From Ramlibacter agri (GTDB taxonomy: Bacteria > Pseudomonadota > Gammaproteobacteria > Burkholderiales > Burkholderiaceae_C): a stretch of 48,980 nt of DNA. Position numbers and translations under genes: made by a program. A model generated the notes under the pieces. The model did not search any database, was not told where the DNA came from, and worked only from the letters and a program-made list of their open reading frames with translations. Below are positions 17,363 to 26,101 of the stretch, piece by piece (position 1 is the stretch's first letter; every line of letters begins with the position of its first letter). Where the stretch lies: the NCBI RefSeq assembly GCF_012927085.1, contig NZ_JABBFX010000007.1:1-48980 (forward strand). Direction: 5' to 3'.

Positions 17363-18504
17363 AGGGCTTCCAGGTTTTCGAGCACGCGGCGGTAGATGTC
17401 CTTCAGCGGATCCAGGTCCGCCACCCGCACGTGCTCGTCGATCTTGTGGATGCTGGCGTTGATCGGCCCGAACTCGATCACCTGCGGGCAGATGCGCGAG
17501 ATGAAGCGGCCGTCGCTGGTGCCGCCGGTGGTGGAGAGCTCGGTCTCCACGCCCGTCGTCGCGCGGATCGCCTTCTGGACGGCGCCGACCAGTTCACCCG
17601 GCGTCGTCAGGAAAGGCTGGCCGCCGACGACCCAGGCCAGCTGGTAGTCGAGGCCATGCCGGTCCAGGACGGCGTGGACGCGCTTCTGCAGGTCGTCCGC
17701 GGTGCTGACGCTGGCGAAGCGGAAGTTGAAGTCGATCACCACCGAGCCCGGGATGATGTTGCCCGCGCCGGTGCCGCCGTGGATGTTGCTCACCTGGAAG
17801 CTGGTGGGCGGGAAGAACTCGTTGCCGCGGTCCCATTCGGTCTTCGCCAATTCGTCCAGCGCCGGCAAGGCCTGGTGGATCGGGTTGCGGGCCAGCTGCG
17901 GGTAGGCGATGTGGCCCTGGATGCCCTTGACGGTGAGCTTGCCGGTGAGGCTGCCACGGCGGCCGTTCTTGATCATGTCGCCCAGCTTCTCCACCGAGGT
18001 CGGCTCGCCGACGATGCAGAAGTCCAGCTTCTCGCCGCGCTGCTGGAGTTTTTCGCAGACCACCACGGTGCCGTCGATGCTGGGACCCTCCTCGTCGCTC
18101 GTGATCAGGAAGGCGATGCCGAGCCGTGGGTCCTGGTGGGTGGCGAGGAACTCCTCGACCGCCACGGCAAAGGCGGCGATGGAAGTCTTCATGTCCGCCG
18201 CGCCGCGCCCGTAGAGATTGCCGTTGCGGTGGCTGGGCACGAAGGGGTCGCTCGTCCACTGCTCCAGCGGGCCGGTGGGCACGACGTCCGTGTGGCCGGC
18301 AAACACCAGCGTGCGGCCGCTGCGGCCGGGCCGCTTGGCCCAGAGGTTGGTCACGCGGAAGGTGTCGGGGCCGCTCGTGATGGTTTCGCAGGCGAAACCC
18401 AGCGGCTGCAGCCGGGCGGCGAGGATGGGCTGGCATTGCCCGTCGTCGGGCGTGACCGAGCGCTGGGCGATCAGCTGCTCGGTCAGGTAGAGCGTGTTGG
18501 ACAT
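17359..18504 (-). CDS. dapE: Succinyl-diaminopimelate desuccinylase
   Basis: A dinuclear-zinc M20 hydrolase of 381 residues that converts N-succinyl-LL-diaminopimelate to LL-diaminopimelate and succinate in lysine and peptidoglycan-precursor synthesis. It shows the metal-binding [12 protein letters not shown] and the catalytic glutamates in [12 protein letters not shown], plus [13 protein letters not shown] and [20 protein letters not shown] near the C-terminus carries the last ligand. The start codon is one base downstream of a GC-rich hairpin and no clear Shine-Dalgarno sequence is visible, so translation may be limited or coupled to upstream pilU. Confidence 0.96.
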   Translation of the reverse strand: MSNTLYLTEQLIAQRSVTPDDGQCQPILAARLQPLGFACETITSGPDTFRVTNLWAKRPGRSGRTLVFAGHTDVVPTGPLEQWTSDPFVPSHRNGNLYGRGAADMKTSIAAFAVAVEEFLATHQDPRLGIAFLITSDEEGPSIDGTVVVCEKLQQRGEKLDFCIVGEPTSVEKLGDMIKNGRRGSLTGKLTVKGIQGHIAYPQLARNPIHQALPALDELAKTEWDRGNEFFPPTSFQVSNIHGGTGAGNIIPGSVVIDFNFRFASVSTADDLQKRVHAVLDRHGLDYQLAWVVGGQPFLTTPGELVGAVQKAIRATTGVETELSTTGGTSDGRFISRICPQVIEFGPINASIHKIDEHVRVADLDPLKDIYRRVLENLEAL

Positions 18505-18505
18505 T

Positions 18506-18522
18506 GCCCGTAGTTTACGGGC
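18506..18522 (-). promoter_or_regulatory. Hairpin abutting the dapE start codon
   Basis: GCCCGTA and TACGGGC form a perfect 7-bp stem with a 3-base loop, lying between the pilU stop (18529-18531) and the dapE ATG, one base from the latter on the minus strand. It occupies the place where a ribosome-binding site would be expected. It may slow dapE initiation or end part of the pilU message; there is no T-tract. Confidence 0.5.
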
Positions 18523-18528
18523 GCATCC

Positions 18529-19683
18529 TCAATGCTTGACGTCGAGAGTGATCTCGGTGAACGACGGCTCGTCGTCGAGGTCGATGTCGGTGTCGCCGTC
18601 GTTGCCCATGGCCGTTGCGGCCGTCGCCTGGTTCTGCAGGCGCCATTGCAGGTTGGTGGGCGAGTCGGCGTAGGCCAGGCCTTCCTTCTTGTCCACCGTG
18701 CCGTCGAGGATGAGGCGCGCGATGTCCTGCTCGAAGGTCTGCGAGCCTTCGGCCATGGACTTTTCCATCGCCTCCTTCACGCCGGAGAAGTCGCCCTTCT
18801 CGATCAGCTCGGACACCAGCTTGGTGTTGAGCATCACCTCCACCGCCGGCGCGCGGCCGCCGTTGACGGTGCGCAGCAGGCGCTGCGACACGATGGCCTT
18901 CAGCGCCGCCGCCAGGTCGCCCAGCATCGTGGGCCGCACTTCGACGGGGTAGAAGGACAGCACCCGGTTCAGCGCCTGGTAGCTGTTGTTGGCGTGCATG
19001 GTCGCCAGGCACAGGTGGCCCGACTGCGCGTACGCGATGGCCGCGGACATGGTCTCGCGGTCGCGGATTTCGCCGATCAGGATGACGTCCGGCGCCTGCC
19101 GCAGCGCGTTCTTCAGCGCGGTCTGCAGCGACTGCGTGTCGCTGCCCACCTCGCGCTGGTTCACCACGCACTTCTTGTTCCTGAAGATGAACTCCACCGG
19201 GTCCTCGATGGTGAGGATGTGGCCGGTCGTGTTCTCGTTGCGGTGGTCCATCATCGCCGCCAGCGTGGTGGACTTGCCGGCGCCGGTGGAGCCCACCATC
19301 AGCAGCAGGCCGCGCTTTTCCATGATCAGCTCGCCGAGGATCATGGGCACGGAGAGCGAGCCCAGCGGCGGGATCTCGGTGGCGATGTAGCGGATGACGG
19401 CGGCGATGCTGCCGCGCTGGCGCATGGCGGAGAAGCGGAAATTGCCGGCGCCTTCCACGGCGTGGGCCATGTTCAGTTCACCGGTCTGGTCCAGTTCGTC
19501 CATGCGGTGCGCGGGCAGCACCTCGGCCAGCAGCGCGCGCGGCGCGTCGGCCGGCAACAACTGGTTGTTGATCGGCACGGCCTGGCCGTTGATCTTGATC
19601 ATCGCCGGCGCGTTGGCCGACAGGTACACGTCGGATGCCTTCTTCTCGGACATCAGACGCAGGATCCGCTCCATCGTCCCCAT
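18529..19683 (-). CDS. pilU: Type IV pilus retraction ATPase, PilU-like
   Basis: A hexameric AAA-type secretion ATPase of 384 residues that assists PilT in pilus retraction and twitching. It shows Walker A GSTGAGKST, the Asp box ILTIEDPVEFIF, Walker B DVILIGEIRDRETM and the His box LCLATMHANN. Two features favour PilU over PilT: the sequence around REVGSDTQSLQTALKNALRQ, and an acidic C-terminal tail after residue 350 (GDTDIDLDDEPSF). The frame also allows GTG at 19689, but ATG 19683 is preferred because AAGGAG lies 5 bases before it. It sits between dapD and dapE in the same direction, an odd place for a motility gene. Confidence 0.88.
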   Translation of the reverse strand: MGTMERILRLMSEKKASDVYLSANAPAMIKINGQAVPINNQLLPADAPRALLAEVLPAHRMDELDQTGELNMAHAVEGAGNFRFSAMRQRGSIAAVIRYIATEIPPLGSLSVPMILGELIMEKRGLLLMVGSTGAGKSTTLAAMMDHRNENTTGHILTIEDPVEFIFRNKKCVVNQREVGSDTQSLQTALKNALRQAPDVILIGEIRDRETMSAAIAYAQSGHLCLATMHANNSYQALNRVLSFYPVEVRPTMLGDLAAALKAIVSQRLLRTVNGGRAPAVEVMLNTKLVSELIEKGDFSGVKEAMEKSMAEGSQTFEQDIARLILDGTVDKKEGLAYADSPTNLQWRLQNQATAATAMGNDGDTDIDLDDEPSFTEITLDVKH

Positions 19684-19707
19684 GGACACTCCTTCCCCTT
19701 GCGGGCC

Positions 19708-20532
19708 TCAGTCTCGCAGAAGATCGTTGAGGCTGACCTTGGCGCGCGTCGCAGCCGTGACCTTCTTCACGATCACGGCGCAATACAGGCTGTGGCTGCC
19801 GTCCTTGGAGGGCAGGTTGCCGCTGACCACCACCGAGCCGGCCGGGACGCGGCCGTAGTGGATCTCGCCCGTTTCGCGGTCGTAGATCTTGGTGCTCTGG
19901 CCGATGTACACGCCCATGGAGATCACCGAGTTCTCCTCGACGATCACGCCTTCCACCACCTCGGAGCGGGCGCCGATGAAGCAGTTGTCCTCGATGATGG
20001 TCGGGTTGGCCTGCAGCGGCTCCAGCACGCCGCCGAGGCCCACGCCGCCGGAGAGGTGCACGTTCTTGCCGACCTGCGCGCAGGAACCGACGGTGGCCCA
20101 GGTGTCGACCATGGTGCCTTCGTCGACGTAGGCGCCGATGTTCACGTAGGAGGGCATCAGGATCGCGCCCTTGGCGATGAAGCTGCCGCGGCGGGCCACG
20201 GCCGGGGGCACCACGCGCACGCCGGTGGCGGCCATTTCCTCGGGAGTCAGGTGCGCGAACTTGGTCTGCACCTTGTCGAAGAAGGCCAGGTCGCCGGCCT
20301 TCATGACGACGTTGTCGTACAGGCGGAAGGACAGCAGCACCGCCTTCTTCACCCACTGGTGCACCGTCCACTTGCCCACGCCTTCGCGGGTGGCCACGCG
20401 CAGCTTGCCCGTGTTCAGCTCGGCGATCACGTGCTCCACCGCGTCGCGCACTTCCTTCGAAGCGGAGGTGGCGGAGATGGTGGCGCGGTTGTCCCACGCG
20501 GTGTCGATGATTTGCTGGAGCTGTTGGGTCAT
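19708..20532 (-). CDS. dapD: Tetrahydrodipicolinate N-succinyltransferase
   Basis: A left-handed beta-helix acyltransferase of 274 residues, the same length as E. coli DapD, that succinylates tetrahydrodipicolinate in lysine/diaminopimelate synthesis. It has an N-terminal helical domain ([16 protein letters not shown]) and a hexapeptide-repeat core ([38 protein letters not shown]). The C-terminal [16 protein letters not shown] is highly conserved in the family. ATG 20532 overlaps the dapC stop as ATGA. Confidence 0.97.
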   Translation of the reverse strand: MTQQLQQIIDTAWDNRATISATSASKEVRDAVEHVIAELNTGKLRVATREGVGKWTVHQWVKKAVLLSFRLYDNVVMKAGDLAFFDKVQTKFAHLTPEEMAATGVRVVPPAVARRGSFIAKGAILMPSYVNIGAYVDEGTMVDTWATVGSCAQVGKNVHLSGGVGLGGVLEPLQANPTIIEDNCFIGARSEVVEGVIVEENSVISMGVYIGQSTKIYDRETGEIHYGRVPAGSVVVSGNLPSKDGSHSLYCAVIVKKVTAATRAKVSLNDLLRD

Positions 20533-21731
20533 GGGGAGTTCTTCTTGACGAATTGGACGATGCGCTGCGCGGCTTCCAGGCATTCGGCGGTATCCGCCAC
20601 CAGGGCCATGCGCACGCGCCCGGCGCCGGGGTTGAAGCCGCCCGCCTCGCGGGCCAGGTAGCTGCCCGGCAGCACGGTCACATTGTATTGAGCCAGGAGC
20701 TCGCGGGCGAAATCGGTGTCGCTTCCACGCACCCCGGCCCACAGATAGAAGCTGGCGTCGGGCAGCTTGACGTTCAGCACTTCCGCCAGCAGGGGCTCGA
20801 CCTGCGCGAACTTGCGCCGGTACTGCTCGCGGTTGTCCACGACGTGAGCCTCGTCGTTCCAGGCGGCGATGCTGGCCTGCTGCACGATCGGGCTCATCGC
20901 GCTGCCGTGGTAGGTGCGATAGAGCAGGAACTGTTTCAGGATGTTCGCGTCACCGGCCACGAAGCCGCTGCGCATGCCCGGCACGTTGCTGCGCTTGGAC
21001 AGGCTGGTGAAGGCCACCAGCTTGCGGAAATCGGTGCGACCCAGCTTGGCCGCCGCTTCCAGGCCGCCCAGCGGCGGCTCGTCGCGGAAGTAGATCTCGC
21101 TGTAGCACTCGTCGGAGGCGATGATGAAGCCGTACTTGTCCTGCAGGGCAAACAGCTTTTCCCACTCGGACAGCGGCATGACGGCGCCCGTGGGGTTGCC
21201 GGGAGAGCACACGAAGATCAGCTGCGTCTTCGCCCAGGTGGCCTCCGGCACGCTGTCCCAGTCCACCGCGAAATTGCGCTTCGGGTCGCTGGGCGCGTAG
21301 TACGGCTCGGCGCCGGCCAGCAGGGCCGCGCCTTCGTAGATCTGGTAGAACGGATTCGGGCAGACCACCACCGCCGGCCGGGTCGGGTCGATCACCGTCT
21401 GGGCAAAGGAGAACAGCGCCTCGCGCGAGCCGTTGACGGGCAGCACCTGCGTGGCCGCGTCCACCGGGAAGCCGTAGCGGCGTTGCAGCCAGCCGGCGCA
21501 GGCAGCGCGCAGTTCCGGCGTGCCGGCCGTGGGCGGGTAGCCGGTCAGGTCGTGGCCGGGCTGGTCCAGGGCCGCCACCAGGGCGTCCTTGATGAACTGG
21601 GGCGTGGGGTGCTTGGGCTCGCCGATGCCCAGGCTGATGGGCCGGTAGGCGGGGTTGGGCTGGACGCCTTCGAACAGTTCCCGCAGCCGCGCGAAGGGGT
21701 AGGGCTGCAGGCGGGACAACAAGGGGTTCAT
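20529..21731 (-). CDS. dapC: N-succinyldiaminopimelate aminotransferase
   Basis: A class I/II fold-type I aminotransferase of 400 residues that makes N-succinyl-LL-diaminopimelate from the keto acid, with glutamate as donor. The N-terminal [19 protein letters not shown] and [10 protein letters not shown] are typical of proteobacterial DapC. The PLP lysine is in [15 protein letters not shown], and the substrate-carboxylate arginine in GRVRMAL. It is the first gene of the dapC-dapD-pilU-dapE-prmB unit, 70 bases from the divergent alkB-like gene. The frame is open upstream of 21731, but the family N-terminus begins at this ATG. Confidence 0.95.
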   Translation of the reverse strand: MNPLLSRLQPYPFARLRELFEGVQPNPAYRPISLGIGEPKHPTPQFIKDALVAALDQPGHDLTGYPPTAGTPELRAACAGWLQRRYGFPVDAATQVLPVNGSREALFSFAQTVIDPTRPAVVVCPNPFYQIYEGAALLAGAEPYYAPSDPKRNFAVDWDSVPEATWAKTQLIFVCSPGNPTGAVMPLSEWEKLFALQDKYGFIIASDECYSEIYFRDEPPLGGLEAAAKLGRTDFRKLVAFTSLSKRSNVPGMRSGFVAGDANILKQFLLYRTYHGSAMSPIVQQASIAAWNDEAHVVDNREQYRRKFAQVEPLLAEVLNVKLPDASFYLWAGVRGSDTDFARELLAQYNVTVLPGSYLAREAGGFNPGAGRVRMALVADTAECLEAAQRIVQFVKKNSP

Positions 21732-21801
21732 CCCCGGATTATCCCCGGGCCGGCAGCCACCCCGAATTGACGCGGGACTGGCCCGGCTTTCCAATAGCTC
21801 C

Positions 21802-22843
21802 ATGGCTGCCGTCGACCTGCGTGCGAGCGACCTGCGCTTCCTGGCGCCGCTGGCGCTGCTCGCCCTTACGCTGAACGCAGCGCTGCACGACCCGCGTCAT
21901 GCGGCTGTCGGCACCTTCGTGGTCTACATGCTGGTCGCCTCGCTGGAGGCGGCCTGGCCGGCGCTGGCCCGCTCGCCGGCGGCGGCGCGCCAGCCCTGGC
22001 TGCCTTGGCTGCTGCGGCTGCACGTGCCCCTGCAGTTGCTGCTGCTGGCGGCCGGCGCCTGGGCCGCAGCCCGCGTCGGCTGGCTGGCGGTGGCGGGCCT
22101 GGGGTATGCGGTGGGCTTCATCACCGGCGCGCAAGGCATCACTTTCGCCCACGAGCTGGGGCACGGCCGGCGGCGGGCCGACCGGGCACTGGCGTGGGTG
22201 CTGATGACGTCGGTCGGCTATCCGCAGTTCATGGTGGAGCACTACCGCGGACACCACGTGCGGGCGGCGACCTGGAGCGATCCCGCCTCGGCGCGTCCCG
22301 GCGAGAGCCTGTGGCGCTTCTTGCCGCGGACGGTGCTGGGGAGCACCCGGAGCGCGTGGCAGCTGGAGGCGCAGCGCCTCGCGCAGTTCGGTCGCGGGTG
22401 GATGCGCAGTCCCTTGCTGTGGGCGAGCGCCGTCTACGTGGGCGGCTTGCTGCTGCTGGCGGTGGCCGGCCAGTGGCACGCGCTGGTGTTCTGGCTCGTG
22501 CAATCGGCTTTCGCGGTCTGGCTGCTGGAGACCGTCAACTACATCGAGCACTACGGCTTGCAGCGCGCCATCGGGCCCGACGGCCGGCCCGAGCCCTTCG
22601 GCGTGGCGCACGCGTGGAACACCGATCATGTCCTCAGCAACAGCCTGCTGGCCAACCTGCAGCGCCATTCGGACCACCACATGCACGCCCTGGAAGCCGT
22701 TCCCGGAGCTCGAGCCCTTGCCGGGCGCGCAGTTGCCCACGGGCTATTCGGGTTGCCTGCTGCTGGCGACCATGCCTCCGCTCTGGTTCGCGGTCATGCA
22801 CCCGCGCATGCGCGCAACGACCGAGCCGGTGGCGGCCCTGTAG
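21802..22843 (+). pseudogene. AlkB-type alkane 1-monooxygenase with a one-base frameshift
   Basis: An integral-membrane di-iron hydroxylase of the AlkB family, broken near its end. The first frame gives HELGH (residues 117-121), EHYRGHHVRAAT (146-157), NYIEHYGLQR and LQRHSDHH (ending at 293), which are all the histidine boxes, plus several hydrophobic segments. After Ala296 (22687-22689) the family C-terminus continues only in the next frame (WKPFPELEPLPG, then QLPTGYSGCLLLA) to the TAG at 22841-22843. One extra C in the run 22688-22690 explains the shift. If it is repaired the product is 346 residues, near the family norm. Unrepaired, the frame runs on to 23259 across livF and replaces the last 50 residues. 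It may be a true mutation or a sequencing error. No rubredoxin or rubredoxin reductase gene is in the window. Confidence 0.88.
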
Positions 22844-22871
22844 GCTGGGTTGCGCGCCAGCGCACCCCAGC
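22844..22871. terminator. Bidirectional hairpin between convergent alkB-like and livF genes
   Basis: The arms at 22844-22855 and 22860-22871 pair at 11 of 12 positions around the loop GCCA. It fills exactly the space between the two stop codons and has no T-tract. The core GGTTGCGC/GCGCACCC resembles the hairpin at 35550, so it may also be a member of a dispersed REP-like family. Confidence 0.6.
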
Positions 22872-23566
22872 TAGATCCCGAGGTAGCGGGTCCAGAGCGC
22901 CCGGTCGGCGGAAAGTGCCTGCGACGTCCCTGTCCACACGACACGTCCTTTCTCCAGGATCACGTGCCGGTCCGCCAACCCCACCAGCCGCTGCACGTAC
23001 TTGTCGATCACCAGCATCGAATGCCCGCCATCGCGCAGCACGCCCAGCACGCGCCAGATCTCCTCGCGCACCAGCGGCGCGAGCCCTTCGCTGGCCTCGT
23101 CCAGGATCAACAGCCGCGGATTGGTGGCCAGCGCGCGCGCCATGGCCAGCATCTGCTGCTCGCCCCCGGACAGCTGGTCGCCGCGGTGGCCGCGCCGCTC
23201 GGCCAGCCGCGGAAACAAGTCCCAGAGCTTGTCCGGCGTCCACGGGCCGGGGCGGGTGAAGGCCTCCAGGTGTTCCCGCACCGAAAGATTCGGAAAGACC
23301 TGGCGCCCCTCCGGAACCAGCGCGATGCCGCGACGGGCCACCTCGTGCGCGGGCCGGCCCGCGATCGGCTCGCCCAGGAAAGCCACGCCGCCGGACCAGG
23401 GTGGCAGCAACTGCATCACCGCGTTCACCAGCGTCGTCTTGCCCATGCCGTTGCGTCCCAGCAGGCCCACGATCTCGCCCGCGCGGAGCTCGAGATCGAC
23501 GTCGAACAGCACCTGGCTGCGGCCATAGCCGGCGTTCAGGCCGCGCACGGCGAGCAGTTCGTTCAT
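22871..23566 (-). CDS. livF: Branched-chain amino-acid-type ABC transporter ATPase, LivF
   Basis: The second ATPase of the HAAT-type importer, 231 residues. It has Walker A LLGRNGMGKTTLVNA, signature QLSGGEQQMLAMARAL, Walker B RLLILDEASEGLAP and the LivF-typical ALVPEGRQVFPNLSV. ATG 23566 overlaps the livG stop as ATGA, and the longer upstream frame is discarded because the family N-terminus starts here. It is the last gene of the dioxygenase-Liv operon. The usual H of the H-loop is replaced by D-K in MLVIDKYVQR; LivF proteins often read VEQ/VDQ here, so this is a mild variant. Confidence 0.93.
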   Translation of the reverse strand: MNELLAVRGLNAGYGRSQVLFDVDLELRAGEIVGLLGRNGMGKTTLVNAVMQLLPPWSGGVAFLGEPIAGRPAHEVARRGIALVPEGRQVFPNLSVREHLEAFTRPGPWTPDKLWDLFPRLAERRGHRGDQLSGGEQQMLAMARALATNPRLLILDEASEGLAPLVREEIWRVLGVLRDGGHSMLVIDKYVQRLVGLADRHVILEKGRVVWTGTSQALSADRALWTRYLGI

Positions 23567-24264
23567 GCGGCCTCGCCCAGGTAGGCGGCCAGCACCCGCG
23601 GGTCGCTGCGCACCTGCGCCGGCGGCCCGCTCGCGATCACGGCGCCGCCCACCAGCACCGACACACGATCGGCCAGCCGGAACACCGCTTCCACGTCGTG
23701 CTCGATCAGCAATACGGCGCATTCGCCGCGCAGGGCCGCGATGCGCTCGCCCATGGCCAGCGACTCCTGCGCGCCGAGGCCGGCCATCGGTTCGTCCAGC
23801 AGCAGCAGGCGGGGCCGCGTCGCCAGCGCCAGCGCCACTTCCAGCGCGCGCTGCTCCCCGTGCGAGAGTTCATCGACTTGCACGGCGCCGCGCCCTTCCA
23901 GCCCGGCCCGGGCGAGGAGTCCGGGCGGAACGGCGGCGCCGCAGGCCACGCCCGCGAACGCCAGGTGTTCGGCCACCGTGAGGCTGTGGAACAGGCGCGT
24001 CACCTGGAAAGAGCGGACCAGCCCGCGGCGCGCACGCGCGTGCATGGTCGCGTGCGTGATGTCCGCGCCGGCGAAACGGATGGTCCCCGCTTCGCTGCGC
24101 AGTTCGCCGGCCAGCTGTGCCACCAGTGTCGTCTTGCCGGCGCCGTTGGGGCCGATCAGCGCGTGGATCTCGCCCGCCCGCACCTCCAGGTCCACGCCGT
24201 CGGTGACGACCAGCGCGCCGAACTGCTTGCGCAGGCCCCGCACTTGCAGTAGCGCCTCGCTCAT
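23563..24264 (-). CDS. livG: Branched-chain amino-acid-type ABC transporter ATPase, LivG
   Basis: The first ATPase of the importer, 233 residues. It shows Walker A LIGPNGAGKTTLVAQ, the LivG-typical RRGLVRSFQVTRLFHSLTV, signature ELSHGEQRALEVALAL, Walker B RLLLLDEPMAGLG and H-loop VLLIEHDVEAV. It is about 15-20 residues shorter than most LivG proteins; the loss is between SLTVAEHLAF and the signature motif, the helical part that contacts the permease. ATG 24264 overlaps livM as ATGA. All catalytic motifs are intact, so it is probably functional. Confidence 0.92.
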   Translation of the reverse strand: MSEALLQVRGLRKQFGALVVTDGVDLEVRAGEIHALIGPNGAGKTTLVAQLAGELRSEAGTIRFAGADITHATMHARARRGLVRSFQVTRLFHSLTVAEHLAFAGVACGAAVPPGLLARAGLEGRGAVQVDELSHGEQRALEVALALATRPRLLLLDEPMAGLGAQESLAMGERIAALRGECAVLLIEHDVEAVFRLADRVSVLVGGAVIASGPPAQVRSDPRVLAAYLGEAA

Positions 24265-25190
24265 TCGCGCCTCCGCACGAGGCCGGCCAGGCCGCGCGGC
24301 GCGAACAGCACCACGGCCAGCAGCACCCAGCCCGTCCAGAAGGACCAGTACCCGGTGTACGCGGCCAGCACCTCCTCCAGCAGCAGCAAGGCGAGCGCGC
24401 CGGCGACGCCGCCCCACAGGCTGCCCGCGCCGCCCAGGATCACCATCACCAGCAAGGTGCCGGACTGGGTCCAGTGCAGGTTGTTGGGGCTGACGTAGCC
24501 CTGCAGGTTGGCGCCGAGCGCGCCGGCCACGCCCGCGACCAGGCCCGCCATCACGAAGATGCAGAGCTTCCAGCGGAAGGTGGGCAGGCCCAGCGCCTCG
24601 GCGCGCAGTTCGTCGTCGCGCAAGGCCCGCACGGCGAGGCCCGCGCGCGAGCGTGCAAACAAGGCCAGCCCTGCGAGGCAGGCCGCCAGCACGGCAAGCG
24701 CCGTGTAGTACAGGACCATGCCATCGGGCAGGTCCGCACCGAACGGCAGCAGCACGCGCGAGCGCAGGCGCAGGCCTTCGTCGCCGCCCCAGCCCTTCAT
24801 CGAGTTGGCGAGGTAGAACAGCATCTGCGCGAAGGCCAGCGTGATCATGATGAAGTAGACGCCGCGGGTCCGCAGCGACACCGCGCCGATGGCCAGCGCG
24901 GCGAGGCCCGTGACGGCCAGCGTCACCAGCAGGTGCAGCGCGAGCGACTGCTGTCCTTCCGACAGCAGCACGGCGCTGGCATAGCTGCCCAGGCCGAAGA
25001 AGGCGGCATGCCCCAGCGACACCATGCCGGCATAACCGAGCAGCAGGTTGAGGCTGGTCGCGGCGATCGCGTAGACCAGGATGCGGCTGGCCAGGCTCAG
25101 GTAGAAGTCCGCCCCGGCAGCGCGCAACACCCAGGGCAGGGCGAGGGCGGCGGCCCATGCAGCGCCGGCCAGCAGCGCGCGGCCCCTCAT
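24261..25190 (-). CDS. livM: Branched-chain amino-acid-type ABC transporter permease, LivM
   Basis: Inner-membrane permease of 309 residues with about nine hydrophobic segments. It shows the family core LNLLLGYAGMVSLGHAAFFG near residue 50, TRGVYFIMITLAFAQML, and the ATPase-contact stretch SLWGGVAGALALLLLEEV. ATG 25190 overlaps the livH stop. The long upstream frame is antisense shadow and is not included. It pairs with LivH to form the channel. Confidence 0.93.
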   Translation of the reverse strand: MRGRALLAGAAWAAALALPWVLRAAGADFYLSLASRILVYAIAATSLNLLLGYAGMVSLGHAAFFGLGSYASAVLLSEGQQSLALHLLVTLAVTGLAALAIGAVSLRTRGVYFIMITLAFAQMLFYLANSMKGWGGDEGLRLRSRVLLPFGADLPDGMVLYYTALAVLAACLAGLALFARSRAGLAVRALRDDELRAEALGLPTFRWKLCIFVMAGLVAGVAGALGANLQGYVSPNNLHWTQSGTLLVMVILGGAGSLWGGVAGALALLLLEEVLAAYTGYWSFWTGWVLLAVVLFAPRGLAGLVRRRE

Positions 25191-26101
25191 CGGCCCCGCA
25201 CCGGCCACAGGCCCTGGGGACGCCAAAGCAGGATGCCGGCCATCAGCAGGTACATGGCGACCGAAGCCAGCGCGGGCCCGGCGGCGCTGGACCACTGCGG
25301 CGGCAGCCAGATGTGCAGGCCCCGCTGCAGCAAGGTGCGTCCCAGCGTGTCGACCACGCCTACCAGCAAGGCGCCGAGCAGCGCGCCGCGGATCGAGCCG
25401 ACGCCGCCGATGACGACGACCATGAAAGCCGGGATCAGGATGTTCTCGCCCATGCCCACCTGCACCGCCAGCAGTGGCCCGAGCAGGCAGCCGGCTACCG
25501 CGCACAGTGCCGCACCGAAGGCGAAGACCGCCGTGAACAGGCGCGGCACGTTCACGCCCATGGCGCTGCTCATGCGGCGGTTGGAGGCGCCCGCGCGCAC
25601 CAGCGCGCCGACCCGCGTCTTCTCGACCAGCAGGTACAGCAGCAAGGCGAGCAGCAGGCCCACCGCGATGATCAGCAGCCGCCAGGCCGGGTATTGCAGT
25701 CCCAGGGGCAGGGCGACCGGCCCGGCCAGGGCTTCGGGCGCCGACAGGGGAAGGTCGGAGCCGAACACCATCTTCATCGCGTCGTTCAGCACGAGGATCA
25801 AGGCGAAGGTGGCCAGCACCTGCGACAGGTGGTCGCGCGCGTAGAGGCTGCGCAGGAGACCGAGTTCCAGCACCACGGCCACCAGCGCGGTCACGATCAC
25901 CGCGCCCGGCAAAGCCAGCCAGAAGGAACCCGTGATCGGCACGAGCCACGCAGCGACGAAGGCGCCCACCATGTACAGCGAACCATGGGCCAGGTTGATC
26001 AGGTCCATCACGCCGAACACGATGGTCAGCCCGGCGGCGAGCAGGAACAGCATCAGGCCGTATTGAAGGCCGTTGAGCCCCTGCTCGAGGAACAAGGTCA
26101 T
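25187..26101 (-). CDS. livH: Branched-chain amino-acid-type ABC transporter permease, LivH
   Basis: Inner-membrane permease of 304 residues. It has the LivH signature GLTIVFGVMDLINLAHGSLY near the N-terminus and the conserved VVVIGGVGSIRGALLGALLV near the C-terminus. ATG 26101 (MTLFLEQGLNG) is chosen over the in-frame start 15 bases upstream because it forms an ATGA overlap with livK and fits the family N-terminus. Confidence 0.93.
   Translation of the reverse strand: MTLFLEQGLNGLQYGLMLFLLAAGLTIVFGVMDLINLAHGSLYMVGAFVAAWLVPITGSFWLALPGAVIVTALVAVVLELGLLRSLYARDHLSQVLATFALILVLNDAMKMVFGSDLPLSAPEALAGPVALPLGLQYPAWRLLIIAVGLLLALLLYLLVEKTRVGALVRAGASNRRMSSAMGVNVPRLFTAVFAFGAALCAVAGCLLGPLLAVQVGMGENILIPAFMVVVIGGVGSIRGALLGALLVGVVDTLGRTLLQRGLHIWLPPQWSSAAGPALASVAMYLLMAGILLWRPQGLWPVRGR

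Noticed and set aside
22844..23259. The extension of the alkB-like frame past 22843
   Set aside because: It exists only because of the frameshift, runs antisense over livF and loses all similarity to the family.
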